From an uncultured Peptococcaceae bacterium (GTDB lineage Bacteria; Bacillota; Limnochordia; Darwinibacteriales; Darwinibacteriaceae), in the NCBI GenBank assembly GCA_937988745.1, contig CALKAR010000244.1, positions 1-22,632 on the forward strand: a stretch of 22,632 nucleotides of DNA, read 5' to 3'. The position numbers and the translations under genes are program-made. Under the pieces are notes generated by a model. The model saw only the letters and a program-made list of their open reading frames with translations. It did not search any database and was not told the origin of the DNA. This document shows, piece by piece, positions 1 through 7,095 of this stretch. Positions within the stretch are counted from its first letter, which is position 1; the number at the start of each line of letters is the position of its first letter.

Positions 1-54
1 ACCTGTGACCCCCTGCTTGTAAGGCAGGTGCTCTCCCAGCTGAGCTATTCGCCC
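1..54 (-). tRNA. tRNA-Val (anticodon TAC), 3' part cut off by window edge
   Basis: Read on the minus strand, the gene starts with acceptor arm GGGCGAA at 54-48. A D-arm follows (GCTC, loop, GAGC), then an anticodon stem CCTGC/GCAGG enclosing CTTACAA. The anticodon is TAC, which reads GTA (valine). The variable loop and the start of the T-arm (GGGTCACAGGT) are present, but about 22 nucleotides including the 3' acceptor strand lie outside the window. A strong promoter lies just upstream. Confidence 0.93.
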
Positions 55-91
55 GTGTGTGCTTGTTTTTTCAAGCTCCGGACAATTTCAA

Positions 92-120
92 AGTATACCA
101 GCTCTCACCCTAGAAGTCAA
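92..120 (-). promoter_or_regulatory. Sigma-A-type promoter of the tRNA gene
   Basis: On the minus strand TTGACT (120-115) is followed by a 17-nt spacer and TATACT (97-92). This is close to consensus and sits about 38 bp upstream of the tRNA 5' end, a normal distance for a tRNA leader. Confidence 0.75.
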
Positions 121-331
121 TACCTTTTTCCGAAAATCTTTTTTGATTCTCATGTGAGGCTTCGAACTACAGAATGAGATTCCGCTGACAAAGTCCGCAA
201 TCTGATATTCGACGAAATCCGTCAATATCCTTCTCAGGCCGCCATTTTTTTCTGCAGGAATTTTCTTCAAGCAGAAGAAACATAATATTAAGGATTAACA
301 AGAACTAATTTTAACAAGGAGTGACAGCACT

Positions 332-760
332 GTGAAGAGGACAAACGTATACTTGATTACCTGCTTGTTGATTGTACTAGCTATCAGCTCCGTTGTCAAG
401 GGTCAAACGAAAGGATATCCAGTGGATATACCGGGGACCAATGTGAACTTCTTCCTCTATCGCTATACTGGTGATGAGGTCCCTTATGACGAGATCAACG
501 CAATCTGGAAGAACCTCAGTGATGTATTAATTGAATGGTCGGCCCAAGGAGCCGATCCGGAAGCTCTTTCGCCAGATGATGTAATAATCAAGACGGTGGA
601 CGATGTTGTCGGTATTTATCTTAAGGATCAACTTATTGTAGTTGTCGATGAATTTCACGCAAAGGCTAACTATGCCACCCGTCTGCAGCTGGCCGAAAAA
701 TGGGCCGCCAATTTGAAGAAAGGTGTAGAAGTCTTCATAGAGCTCAATCAACCTCGTTAA
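332..760 (+). CDS. Small secreted protein of unknown function
   Basis: A 142-residue protein with a clear signal sequence: basic MKR, a hydrophobic stretch at about residues 7-22, and probable cleavage near SVVKG|Q. The mature part of about 117 residues is acidic. It alternates predicted strands (NVNFFLYRYTG, VVGIYLKDQLIVVVDEF) and helices (YDEINAIWKNLSDVLIEWS, RLQLAEKWAANLKK). I do not recognise the family. The start is GTG, chosen because AAGGAGTGA lies at normal distance upstream. The gene is alone between the divergent tRNA and its own terminator, so it is probably monocistronic. No lipobox cysteine is present, so it should be released or periplasmic. That it is a real gene is supported by signal peptide, Shine-Dalgarno and terminator; its function is unknown. 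Confidence 0.8.
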   Translation: MKRTNVYLITCLLIVLAISSVVKGQTKGYPVDIPGTNVNFFLYRYTGDEVPYDEINAIWKNLSDVLIEWSAQGADPEALSPDDVIIKTVDDVVGIYLKDQLIVVVDEFHAKANYATRLQLAEKWAANLKKGVEVFIELNQPR

Positions 761-781
761 GCCCGATAAATATTGATTTTT

Positions 782-819
782 AGACTTCTGGCATGCAGTG
801 CGCCAGAAGTCTTTTCTTT
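782..819 (+). terminator. Intrinsic terminator after the small secreted protein gene
   Basis: A perfect 11-bp stem, AGACTTCTGGC (782-792) with GCCAGAAGTCT (802-812), encloses a 9-nt loop and is followed by TTTTCTTT. It begins 21 bases after the stop codon at 760. Confidence 0.9.
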
Positions 820-888
820 ATAGACAGGGAAATTAAGCAATCTGTCGAAAATAGTTAAGAACATCCAAAGCCTGGAGGGAGGAGTAAA

Positions 889-1533
889 ATGTCCACTGCG
901 ATTGCAGAAACCATTCGCTCTGTCCAGCACGTGAGAAACTGTCATGTTGTGGAAGAGCAGGGCGAGATCGCCCAAATCTACGTGGAAGCAGAACTCCAGG
1001 CCCTAGACGAGGAAGCACAGACAAGAGAGATTAAGAGCATTGTGCGTTCTATTCTTGGGGCAGTGGCAATGCAGCACAACCTGCAGCTGGATTATAGAAA
1101 GATCAAGGTAGTACAGTATAAACCACATGATGAACTCACCGGTATGCAGCCCCGAATCCAGATTGGAGCTGCCTACATCAGGCGCGTGCCCCGTCGTGAA
1201 GTGGTCGTTGAACTGCACTGTCTGGGTCAGACAGGCGTCGGATGTCATCCAAACACTGGCAATACTGCACACGATGCATACTACGCCTGCATCAATGCCC
1301 TTGCAGAACTCGGGTTTACTGCTTTCGAACTCATCTATCTGCAGATTCTAAACAACGATTTTGCCAACGAAAAGATAGTCCTCCTAAAAGTGAAATATAA
1401 AACTCCCATCAGCCAAGACATGCTTTTGGGAGTTGCCGAAATCCAAGAAGATCTGCCTTTAGCAGTAGTTAAGGCTGTACTAAGTGCAATTAATCGCCGA
1501 ATAGGTTTGCCTACCCGAACCGAATCGAATTAA
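889..1533 (+). CDS. Hypothetical two-domain protein with a LeuA-regulatory-domain-like C-terminal half
   Basis: A 214-residue soluble protein with no signal peptide, started by ATG after the strong site GGAGGGAGGAG. Residues 1-77 form a small alpha/beta unit ending in LDYRKIKVVQY. I associate that ending with uncharacterised Firmicutes proteins, from memory only. Residues 88-205 follow the layout of the C-terminal allosteric domain of 2-isopropylmalate synthase: a beta strand, a glycine-rich turn, then a helix (HDAYYACINALAEL), two strands, GVAEIQEDLPLAVVKAVLSA and a final INRR, reminiscent of LeuA's DIVEAS...ALNR. This is a resemblance in pattern, not a search result, and no catalytic residues are evident. 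A ligand-sensing or dimerisation role is possible. It may be co-transcribed with the peptide gene and HD-GYP gene downstream, since I see no terminator between them. Confidence 0.82.
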   Translation: MSTAIAETIRSVQHVRNCHVVEEQGEIAQIYVEAELQALDEEAQTREIKSIVRSILGAVAMQHNLQLDYRKIKVVQYKPHDELTGMQPRIQIGAAYIRRVPRREVVVELHCLGQTGVGCHPNTGNTAHDAYYACINALAELGFTAFELIYLQILNNDFANEKIVLLKVKYKTPISQDMLLGVAEIQEDLPLAVVKAVLSAINRRIGLPTRTESN

Positions 1534-1578
1534 TACCTGACCGAACCCGACATTATACAGATGGAGGGGGAGGAAATA

Positions 1579-1668
1579 ATGAAGAGGATTATGGCCTTCT
1601 TGCTGGCAGCCGCTGCTTTCTTGGCTGCAGCTGGCAGCGTTCTCGCTGACACCGTAAAAATGCGGTAA
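1579..1668 (+). CDS. 29-residue signal-peptide-like small protein
   Basis: An ATG at 1579 opens a 29-codon reading frame ending in TAA. It is preceded by the purine-rich GGAGGGGGAGG at good distance. The product is almost entirely a signal peptide: MKRI, an alanine/leucine-rich core (AFLLAAAAFLAAAG), then SVLA, a classical AXA-type cleavage context. Cleavage there would release the hexapeptide DTVKMR. It lies 51 bases upstream of the membrane HD-GYP gene. It could be a secreted signalling peptide, a small membrane peptide, a leader peptide, or the remnant of a truncated secreted-protein gene. The strong ribosome binding site and clean signal architecture favour translation; function is unknown. 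Confidence 0.6.
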   Translation: MKRIMAFLLAAAAFLAAAGSVLADTVKMR

Positions 1669-1719
1669 TCATCTTCTTTCTTTACGGGTAGGCATGCCTT
1701 TCCCCATGGAGGTCTCATC

Positions 1720-2985
1720 ATGCGACAGAAGCTCTTCAAACCGTACGCAGTAAGCTGTGCCGCTGCGGCGCTTCTCTTTCAAATGATAGGATTTGCATCC
1801 GGTGGTTTCAGCTTTGATTTTCGACTAGTTCTGTTCCTTATTCTGCTGCTCGTAAACGCTGGATATCAAGTAATCAGCGTGGACAGTATGAGCAGTTTCT
1901 CCATAACTTACCCTCTCATTTTTCCTGCGATAGCATTCTACTCCCCGGCATGGGCAAGTGCTCTCGCCGCTTTTGGTGCCTTTTCTGCTGATGAGTTCAA
2001 GGTTAGCTGGCCAATTTTTGTTTATAATCGGGGAGCATTAGGTTTGTCCGCTGGCTTGAGTGCCCTCACTTTCCAGGCATTGGGTGGGGCTGAAGCGCTC
2101 CCTATGGCTCTTCCTGGTGCAGTAGTTGTTTATTCGGCTGTCAACCACGGTCTGTTTGTGATCGGCAATTACTTACGCTTTCCTGACTCGAAATTTGATT
2201 GGCTTTTCCTGATCAACATTGTCAAAACTCTTATTCCTTCTGTCGCTCTTTCTGCTCTGTTTTTTACAGCTTATGCTCGTTACGATATACTCGGGCTCAT
2301 CGTGGCATTCTTTCTCTTTCTAGTGGTGCGCTCCGGAGCTCTGTTAGGTCATTTGGAGGCCAATTACCGGCTCTCCCTCATTCGCGCCCTACTGCGAGCA
2401 GCCCATGCTAAAGATCCAACGCTGATGAAGCACCTCGAGAATGTTGCGTATTACTCTAAGCGGCTTGCCAAAGCCTGCCGCTACCCGTTCTGGAAGCTCC
2501 ACATCCTTGATGAAGCGGCATACTTCCATGACATTGGTAAACTGGAAATAGACGATTCGATTCTCAAGAAGGCGGGCAAGCTAACTCCGGAGGAATACGA
2601 AGAGATGCAGTCCCACCCTGTTCGGGGAATTGAATTTCTCAAAGAGGTTAATTTGCCGCCATCGCACAAGGCGATTGTTGAAAGCATCGCGGGTTATCAC
2701 CATGAACGTTATGACGGCACAGGCTATCCCCACGGCCTTAAGGGCGAGGAAATCCCCCTCGAGGCTCGTATCGTTGCCGTTGCTGACACTTGGGATGCAA
2801 TGGTGGGCGAGCGCTGTTACCGCAAACCTATGCCCATATCAGAAGCCATTGCCGAGCTGCGGCGAGTAAAAGGTACCCAGCTTGATCCAGAATTGGTCGA
2901 GCTATTCATTGAAATCATCGAGAAAGACCATCAAGACCGTCAGGGTGTACGAGCCTTTAACCAAAACCCTGTGCACGTTATCTAG
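1720..2985 (+). CDS. Membrane-anchored HD-GYP protein, probable c-di-GMP phosphodiesterase
   Basis: A 421-residue protein. Residues 1-205 hold about six hydrophobic segments (roughly 10-28, 34-53, 62-90, 105-122, 132-150, 165-203). They resemble the MASE9-type membrane sensor seen with HD-GYP and GGDEF outputs, by pattern only. Residues 235-400 are an HD-GYP domain with its motifs in order: H238, H270-D271 in HDIGK, HPVRG at 299-303, HHE at 327-329, DGTGYP at 332-337, and the D356/D359 region. All expected metal-binding positions I can check are present, so activity against cyclic di-GMP is likely. The ATG start follows GGAGG. The stop overlaps the AGGAGG of the next gene, suggesting translational coupling to the RibD_C reductase. 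Confidence 0.9.
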   Translation: MRQKLFKPYAVSCAAAALLFQMIGFASGGFSFDFRLVLFLILLLVNAGYQVISVDSMSSFSITYPLIFPAIAFYSPAWASALAAFGAFSADEFKVSWPIFVYNRGALGLSAGLSALTFQALGGAEALPMALPGAVVVYSAVNHGLFVIGNYLRFPDSKFDWLFLINIVKTLIPSVALSALFFTAYARYDILGLIVAFFLFLVVRSGALLGHLEANYRLSLIRALLRAAHAKDPTLMKHLENVAYYSKRLAKACRYPFWKLHILDEAAYFHDIGKLEIDDSILKKAGKLTPEEYEEMQSHPVRGIEFLKEVNLPPSHKAIVESIAGYHHERYDGTGYPHGLKGEEIPLEARIVAVADTWDAMVGERCYRKPMPISEAIAELRRVKGTQLDPELVELFIEIIEKDHQDRQGVRAFNQNPVHVI

Positions 2986-2994
2986 GAGGCATTT

Positions 2995-3741
2995 ATGACA
3001 GTGGAGCTCGAAAATCACCCCTATAAGCAGCTTGAATTCCCAGCGGCGCCTCATGGCCGCCCTTATGTGGGTGTCAACATGGTCATGAGTGTCGATGGCA
3101 AAATCACAGTTGGGGGAGAACTGACTCCTGGCAGTTTAGGAAGTGGTTTCGACCGGTTTACCATGACGGTGATCCGCTCCCATTTTGATGCTGTGATCTG
3201 TGGGGCGGAAACCATTCGTCAGCACCCTTATTATCTTGGGGTCACAGAAGAGTTTGAGCCTCTGCGTACAGCACGGGGACAGAGGACTCAGCCCTTAACG
3301 ATTATTGTAACGGGCTCGGGCAATCTACCTATGGAGGCTCCGCTGTTTATCCAAGCCCCTCAACCGCCGGTAATTCTGACCAGCGAAGAACATCATGAGC
3401 AGGTTAGCAAACAGCTCGCCAATCTGGCAGAAGTGATCGCGGTAGGGTCCGAAAAAGTCGAAATACCCGCAGCACTGGCATATCTGCGGAATAAACTAGG
3501 AATTGAGCGCCTGCTTCTGGAAGGTGGGCCCCGTCTTAACTATCAATTTCTGCATGCAGAAGCCGTGGATGAGATCTTCTTGACTCTCGCTCCACGGCTC
3601 GTAGGCTCTGAAGCAGACTTGACGATGGTAATGGGATCAGATGTTCTCGACTCTCTCCCACGGTTGGAGCTGATTTCACATTTCCAACACAAAGACGAGC
3701 TCTTTTTGCGCTATCGCGTTCCTCCGAAACCCAGAGGCTAA
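2995..3741 (+). CDS. RibD C-terminal-domain / dihydrofolate-reductase-like pyrimidine reductase family protein
   Basis: A 248-residue stand-alone RibD_C-type reductase. The family signatures are VNMVMSVDGKIT (28-38), the GAETIR motif (70-75) and the nucleotide-binding LLLEGGPRLN (173-182). In riboflavin synthesis such domains reduce the ribosyl-aminopyrimidine with NADPH, but there is no deaminase domain and no other rib gene here. The true substrate may therefore differ, as in the many uncharacterised DHFR-like relatives. The start follows AGGAGG and lies 9 bases after the HD-GYP stop, so the two genes are surely co-transcribed. Its end overlaps the convergent yeiH gene by 4 bases, and no terminator hairpin is visible between them. 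Confidence 0.88.
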   Translation: MTVELENHPYKQLEFPAAPHGRPYVGVNMVMSVDGKITVGGELTPGSLGSGFDRFTMTVIRSHFDAVICGAETIRQHPYYLGVTEEFEPLRTARGQRTQPLTIIVTGSGNLPMEAPLFIQAPQPPVILTSEEHHEQVSKQLANLAEVIAVGSEKVEIPAALAYLRNKLGIERLLLEGGPRLNYQFLHAEAVDEIFLTLAPRLVGSEADLTMVMGSDVLDSLPRLELISHFQHKDELFLRYRVPPKPRG

Positions 3742-5015
3742 ATAGGCCGGAAGAATATCAGAGCAAGGATTAAGGTGGCAACCAGATTAAAGGTCTGCCC
3801 AATCACATACAGCTTAACGGGCGCACTACCCTTAAAGGTAGCCTTCAGCTCAGAGAATTTGGTATCGAGGCCGATGGTGACAAACGCCAAAGCAAACAGC
3901 CATCCTCTAACAGATGTGGTCACCTTTAAGATGCCATCAATCTTTTCCTGCCCCAATCCAGGCAGAAGCAAGAATGACATGATAAACGATGCAGCTAAGA
4001 AGCCCAAGACGAACTTAGGAAAGCGTACCCAGATCTCCCGTGCAGAAACTCTTTCCCCTTCGCCGCGCTGAACAACAGCAACCCAGTATAAGGCCCAGGC
4101 AAAGGAAACAAAGCCAATCAGGGCGTTCTGCAGCATCTTCACGATAGCGGCGACTTCCATCGCTTCCTGCCCAACCATACTGCCCGCTACTACCACTGCA
4201 CCAGTGCTGTCAACGGTACCGCCAATCCAGGCTCCTGCCACAGCCTGCGATAAGCCCATAGCGTTAATTAAGATAGGCATGGCAACCATCATAATTACCG
4301 TGAAGATAATCGATATGGAAATCGCTGCGCCGATTTCCTCTTTTTTTGCCTGCACCGAAGCCCCAGCAGCAATGGCTGCAGACACACCGCATACAGAAGT
4401 GCAGGTAGCCACGGTAGCCACCAGTTCTTTGCTCTTAATCTTCATGACCTTGGTTCCAAGCCAATACATGAAGATTAGCGCGATTGGAGCACCCAGCCAA
4501 GCTACTCCCAAGCCTCTCAATCCAAGCACCAGAACGCGGTTAAACAGGATTTCTGCTCCTAACAGTACTAAACCGGTCTTGATAAACAGCTCGGTACGCA
4601 GGACTGGCCTCAACCATCGGGGCTTACCGAATATGTTGCTGAACAGCATACCCAAAATTAGAGCCCAGATGATGTCATTTATCCCGTAGTGATTTAGAGT
4701 GCTGTGATTTCCGATAATAAATGCCAAGACCGCCAGCAGGAAAACGAACGGGAAAGCAGCAAGATAACGGCGTACTTCCCTCCCTTCCGTGGACCACACT
4801 GCTAAGCCTGTCAATGCCATAATGCCGATTCCTAATCCAATCAGGGGCAGAATCAGGTCTGTCGGCAGTGCTGCAGCCAAACTTCCCTGCCATTTAGGCA
4901 GTTTAGGAATATATTTCACTAAACCGAATCCAGCTGCCGCCGTGATTATGGCACCGAGCCAAATAGTCCACCAATCCTCTCCTTTCCACCAACTGCGACT
5001 GCTATTTTTGACCAT
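3738..5015 (-). CDS. yeiH: YeiH family (UPF0324) putative sulfate/sulfonate exporter
   Basis: A polytopic membrane protein of 425 residues, about 10-12 helices, of the YeiH/UPF0324 family (Pfam Cons_hypoth698). Recognisable family stretches are GINDIIWALILGMLFSN (about 111-128), the cysteine-containing TCTSVCGVSAAIAA (about 204-217) and GGTVDSTGAVVVAG. Members have been proposed to export sulfate or sulfonate-derived sulfur; the substrate is not shown by the sequence. The ATG at 5015 is preferred: GGAGG lies 8 bases upstream, while an in-frame TTG at 5018 leaves only about 5. The gene is alone on its strand between the peptide-transport operon terminator and the convergent reductase. The leader contains nested inverted repeats. 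Confidence 0.9.
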   Translation of the reverse strand: MVKNSSRSWWKGEDWWTIWLGAIITAAAGFGLVKYIPKLPKWQGSLAAALPTDLILPLIGLGIGIMALTGLAVWSTEGREVRRYLAAFPFVFLLAVLAFIIGNHSTLNHYGINDIIWALILGMLFSNIFGKPRWLRPVLRTELFIKTGLVLLGAEILFNRVLVLGLRGLGVAWLGAPIALIFMYWLGTKVMKIKSKELVATVATCTSVCGVSAAIAAGASVQAKKEEIGAAISISIIFTVIMMVAMPILINAMGLSQAVAGAWIGGTVDSTGAVVVAGSMVGQEAMEVAAIVKMLQNALIGFVSFAWALYWVAVVQRGEGERVSAREIWVRFPKFVLGFLAASFIMSFLLLPGLGQEKIDGILKVTTSVRGWLFALAFVTIGLDTKFSELKATFKGSAPVKLYVIGQTFNLVATLILALIFFRPI

Positions 5016-5026
5016 CAAACTTACCT

Positions 5027-5079
5027 CCCCAGTACCGCAGTACTATGTCACGATCACATAGTATGCGCGTCTTCTGGGG
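5027..5079 (-). promoter_or_regulatory. Nested inverted repeats in the yeiH leader, possible operator or RNA switch
   Basis: The outer repeat is CCCCAG (5027-5032) with CTGGGG (5074-5079). The inner repeat is TACTATGT (5041-5048) with ACATAGTA (5056-5063), separated by 7 bases. On the yeiH strand the inner repeat reads TACTATGT-N7-ACATAGTA. The 3' arm of the outer helix (CTGGGG) runs directly into the Shine-Dalgarno GGGGAGG. The inner repeat could be an operator dimer site (YeiH relatives are often controlled by a LysR-type protein), or the whole may fold in the mRNA and hide the ribosome binding site. No clear -35/-10 pair was found. Confidence 0.4.
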
Positions 5080-5094
5080 TGGTGCTGAACGCAT

Positions 5095-5125
5095 AAAAAA
5101 AGAGAAGCCCTAAAAGGACTTCTCT
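5095..5125 (-). terminator. Intrinsic terminator of the peptide-type ABC operon
   Basis: On the minus strand AGAGAAGTCCT pairs with AGGGCTTCTCT around a TTT loop (11 bp with one T-G pair), followed by seven T (forward A-run 5095-5101). It lies 11 bases beyond the permease stop and closes the operon without ATPase genes. Confidence 0.9.
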
Positions 5126-5136
5126 ATCGAGTATCA

Positions 5137-6054
5137 TCATCCCACATCTTTCATGCGAGGGTCGAGAGCATCTCTCAAGCCGTCGCCCACCAGATTCAGG
5201 CAGAGAACAGTAATAAAAATTGCTAAACCAGGAATAGTGACGCACCAGTGAGACACCCGAATAAAGGGTCTCGAAGACGAAATCATGCTGCCCCACTCTG
5301 GTGTAGGCGGCTGAGTTCCCATGCCTAAGAAACTCAAGCCTGCCGCCGATAGGATCGCTCCCGCCAACGACAAGGTAACCATTACGATAATTGGGTTCAG
5401 TGAGTTAGGCAGAATATGCCTAAAGAGAATGCGTGCATCAGAAGAACCAAGGGCTTCTGCAGCACTGACATAATCCAGCTCTCGGACTGTGAGCACCGAA
5501 GAACGCATTAGCCGCGCAAACGATGGAATATAAGAAATTCCAATGGCGATAATTACGTTCTGCATACCTGGACCCAAGGCTGCTACGATGGCCAGTGCCA
5601 GCAAAAAGCCAGGCAGTGCCATAAGCACGTCCATGATACGCATGATAATATTGTCAATAATGCCCCCGTAAAAACCGGCAATTAATCCCAGAAGACAGCC
5701 CGCAACCATGGCAATTAGAATTGAGGAAAATCCAACATTTAGAGATATCCGTGCGCCATACACAACTCGTGAGAAGGTATCTCTGCCGAATTGGTCAGTA
5801 CCGAAAATATGCTCTCTGCTTGGACCCTGCAGCCGATTGCGAATGTTCTGCTTAACAGGATCGTAAGGGGCCACAAAGGGGGCAAAGATTGCCATCAAAA
5901 TAATGAGCAGCAGTAAGATACCGCCCACCACAGCGCGGCGGTTTTTCAGAAGACGCCGGAAAATGCGCTTCGCTTCACTGCGCTGAGGTGCCTGTTCTTC
6001 TAGATTTGCATCTTTAACAGCTGGTGCTGTGTTAATCATTTCCTTTGCTTCCAT
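5137..6054 (-). CDS. dppC: Peptide/nickel-type ABC transporter permease, DppC/OppC family
   Basis: A 305-residue inner-membrane permease. It has an N-terminal cytoplasmic tail rich in basic residues, a first helix at about 41-63, the family marker HIFGTDQFGRD (82-92), and further helices. The ATPase-contacting EAA loop lies at about 200-222 (EALGSSDARILFRHILPN). The C-terminus DGLRDALDPRMKD is typical of DppC. It forms the translocation pore with the DppB partner encoded 14 bases upstream. The ATG follows GGAGGGG. Substrate specificity cannot be read from a permease; di/oligopeptides, nickel and glutathione are all carried by this family. No OppD/OppF-type ATPase follows; a terminator does. 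Confidence 0.93.
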   Translation of the reverse strand: MEAKEMINTAPAVKDANLEEQAPQRSEAKRIFRRLLKNRRAVVGGILLLLIILMAIFAPFVAPYDPVKQNIRNRLQGPSREHIFGTDQFGRDTFSRVVYGARISLNVGFSSILIAMVAGCLLGLIAGFYGGIIDNIIMRIMDVLMALPGFLLALAIVAALGPGMQNVIIAIGISYIPSFARLMRSSVLTVRELDYVSAAEALGSSDARILFRHILPNSLNPIIVMVTLSLAGAILSAAGLSFLGMGTQPPTPEWGSMISSSRPFIRVSHWCVTIPGLAIFITVLCLNLVGDGLRDALDPRMKDVG

Positions 6055-6068
6055 ATTACCCCTCCTTC

Positions 6069-6998
6069 CTAGTTATACCGTACCCGCAGGCGTGGATCCA
6101 AGAACGCATAAAGGACGTCGACAATCAAATTTACCAGAGCATAAACGAGCGCAAAGGTCATAATGGTACCCTGCACTAGTGGAAAGTCCTTATTGTTAAT
6201 TGCTTCCACGACTAGTCGCCCAATACCAGGCCAAGCAAAGATAGTCTCAGTCAGTACTGCACCAGCCATAAGGCCTCCAAACTGCAGACCGATCATGGTT
6301 ACGACAGGAATCATTGCATTGCGCAGAGCATGCACAAAAATAACTCTAAATCGAGCCAACCCTTTAGCTGTAGCTGTTCTGATAAAATCCTGCTGCAGCA
6401 CTTCGAGCATAGAAGATCTCGTCATTCGAGCAATACTGGCCATAGATCTGGTTCCCAACGTGAATGCAGGCAGTATATAATACTCCCAACCGCCCATACG
6501 CCCCGATGACGGGAACCACTCTAGATAAACCGAGAATATCAAAATAAACATGATGCCTTGCCAGAATGCGGGCATCCCAATACCGGATAAAGCCCCAACC
6601 ATGGCCACATTGTCGAATAAAGAGTTTGGCTTACTTGCCGAAAGAATACCCACAGGGACCCCAATTAAGACCGAAATAGTAACCGCCAACACAGCCAATT
6701 CAGCAGTGGCTGGCAGGCGCGCCATAATCTCTTCAGTGACTAATTTTCTAGAACGCAGCGAACGGCCAAAATCCAGCCGCATAGCTTTTCTCAGCCAGCG
6801 AAAATACTGCACCGGAAGTGGATCGTTAAGACCCATTTCTTCACGCAGCTGCTCTAATTGTTCGAGAGGAGCCGATTCGCCTAACATCAAACGCGCAGGG
6901 TCGCCAGGGGTCAAGTGCATGATTAGGAAAACAAAAATAGATATTCCGATTAATACTGGTATGACTAATAAAAGTCGTCTGATGATATACCTGAACAT
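6069..6998 (-). CDS. dppB: Peptide/nickel-type ABC transporter permease, DppB/OppB family
   Basis: A 309-residue permease whose N-terminus MFRYIIRRLLLVIPVLIGIS and following FLIMHLTPGDPA are the standard DppB opening. The EAA loop (ATAKGLARFRVIFVHALRNA) lies at about 206-225, and the C-terminal LDPRLRVRYN is also family-typical. The product spans the membrane about six times and pairs with DppC. An AAGGCGG element precedes the ATG. The gene is separated from the upstream binding-protein gene by a 97-base gap that holds a stable hairpin and a palindrome. Transcripts probably read through at reduced level, giving more binding protein than permease. Confidence 0.93.
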   Translation of the reverse strand: MFRYIIRRLLLVIPVLIGISIFVFLIMHLTPGDPARLMLGESAPLEQLEQLREEMGLNDPLPVQYFRWLRKAMRLDFGRSLRSRKLVTEEIMARLPATAELAVLAVTISVLIGVPVGILSASKPNSLFDNVAMVGALSGIGMPAFWQGIMFILIFSVYLEWFPSSGRMGGWEYYILPAFTLGTRSMASIARMTRSSMLEVLQQDFIRTATAKGLARFRVIFVHALRNAMIPVVTMIGLQFGGLMAGAVLTETIFAWPGIGRLVVEAINNKDFPLVQGTIMTFALVYALVNLIVDVLYAFLDPRLRVRYN

Positions 6999-7034
6999 AA
7001 AAAATCCGCCTTTCCCCTAGAGCCTTAACCCAGT

Positions 7035-7064
7035 ATAGGCGGGGTCAAAATGAACCCCGCCTAT
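7035..7064 (-). promoter_or_regulatory. Strong hairpin between binding-protein and permease genes
   Basis: An 11-bp perfect stem ATAGGCGGGGT (7035-7045) / ACCCCGCCTAT (7054-7064) encloses 8 bases. No T-run follows on either strand, so it is not a normal intrinsic terminator. A 3'-end stabiliser or processing signal that raises binding-protein mRNA over permease mRNA is a common arrangement in such operons and the likeliest role. Confidence 0.6.
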
Positions 7065-7076
7065 TTAGGTTCCATA

Positions 7077-7094
7077 AGTTTCGTATACGAAACT
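7077..7094. repeat. Perfect 18-bp palindrome just after the binding-protein stop codon
   Basis: AGTTTCGTATACGAAACT is a perfect palindrome with no spacer, 1 base from the stop codon that ends the binding-protein gene at 7096. It may be a protein binding site or part of the mRNA 3' structure together with the neighbouring hairpin. Confidence 0.6.
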
Positions 7095-7095
7095 C

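Noticed and set aside
88..270. 60-codon reading frame on the minus strand between the tRNA and the first secreted-protein gene
   Set aside because: It overlaps the tRNA promoter, has no ribosome binding site that decides a start, and its composition is unlike the real genes.
1690..1699. AGGCATGCCT palindrome followed by TTT before the HD-GYP gene as a terminator
   Set aside because: There is no loop, the stem is only 5 bp and the T-run is 3 bases; it is too weak to call.
4204..4689. 161-codon plus-strand frame inside yeiH
   Set aside because: It is antisense to a well-recognised membrane protein family; its open state follows from the codon pattern of the opposite strand.
7035..7064. Hairpin read as an intrinsic terminator
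   Set aside because: No T-run follows on either strand, and permease genes of the same operon lie directly downstream.
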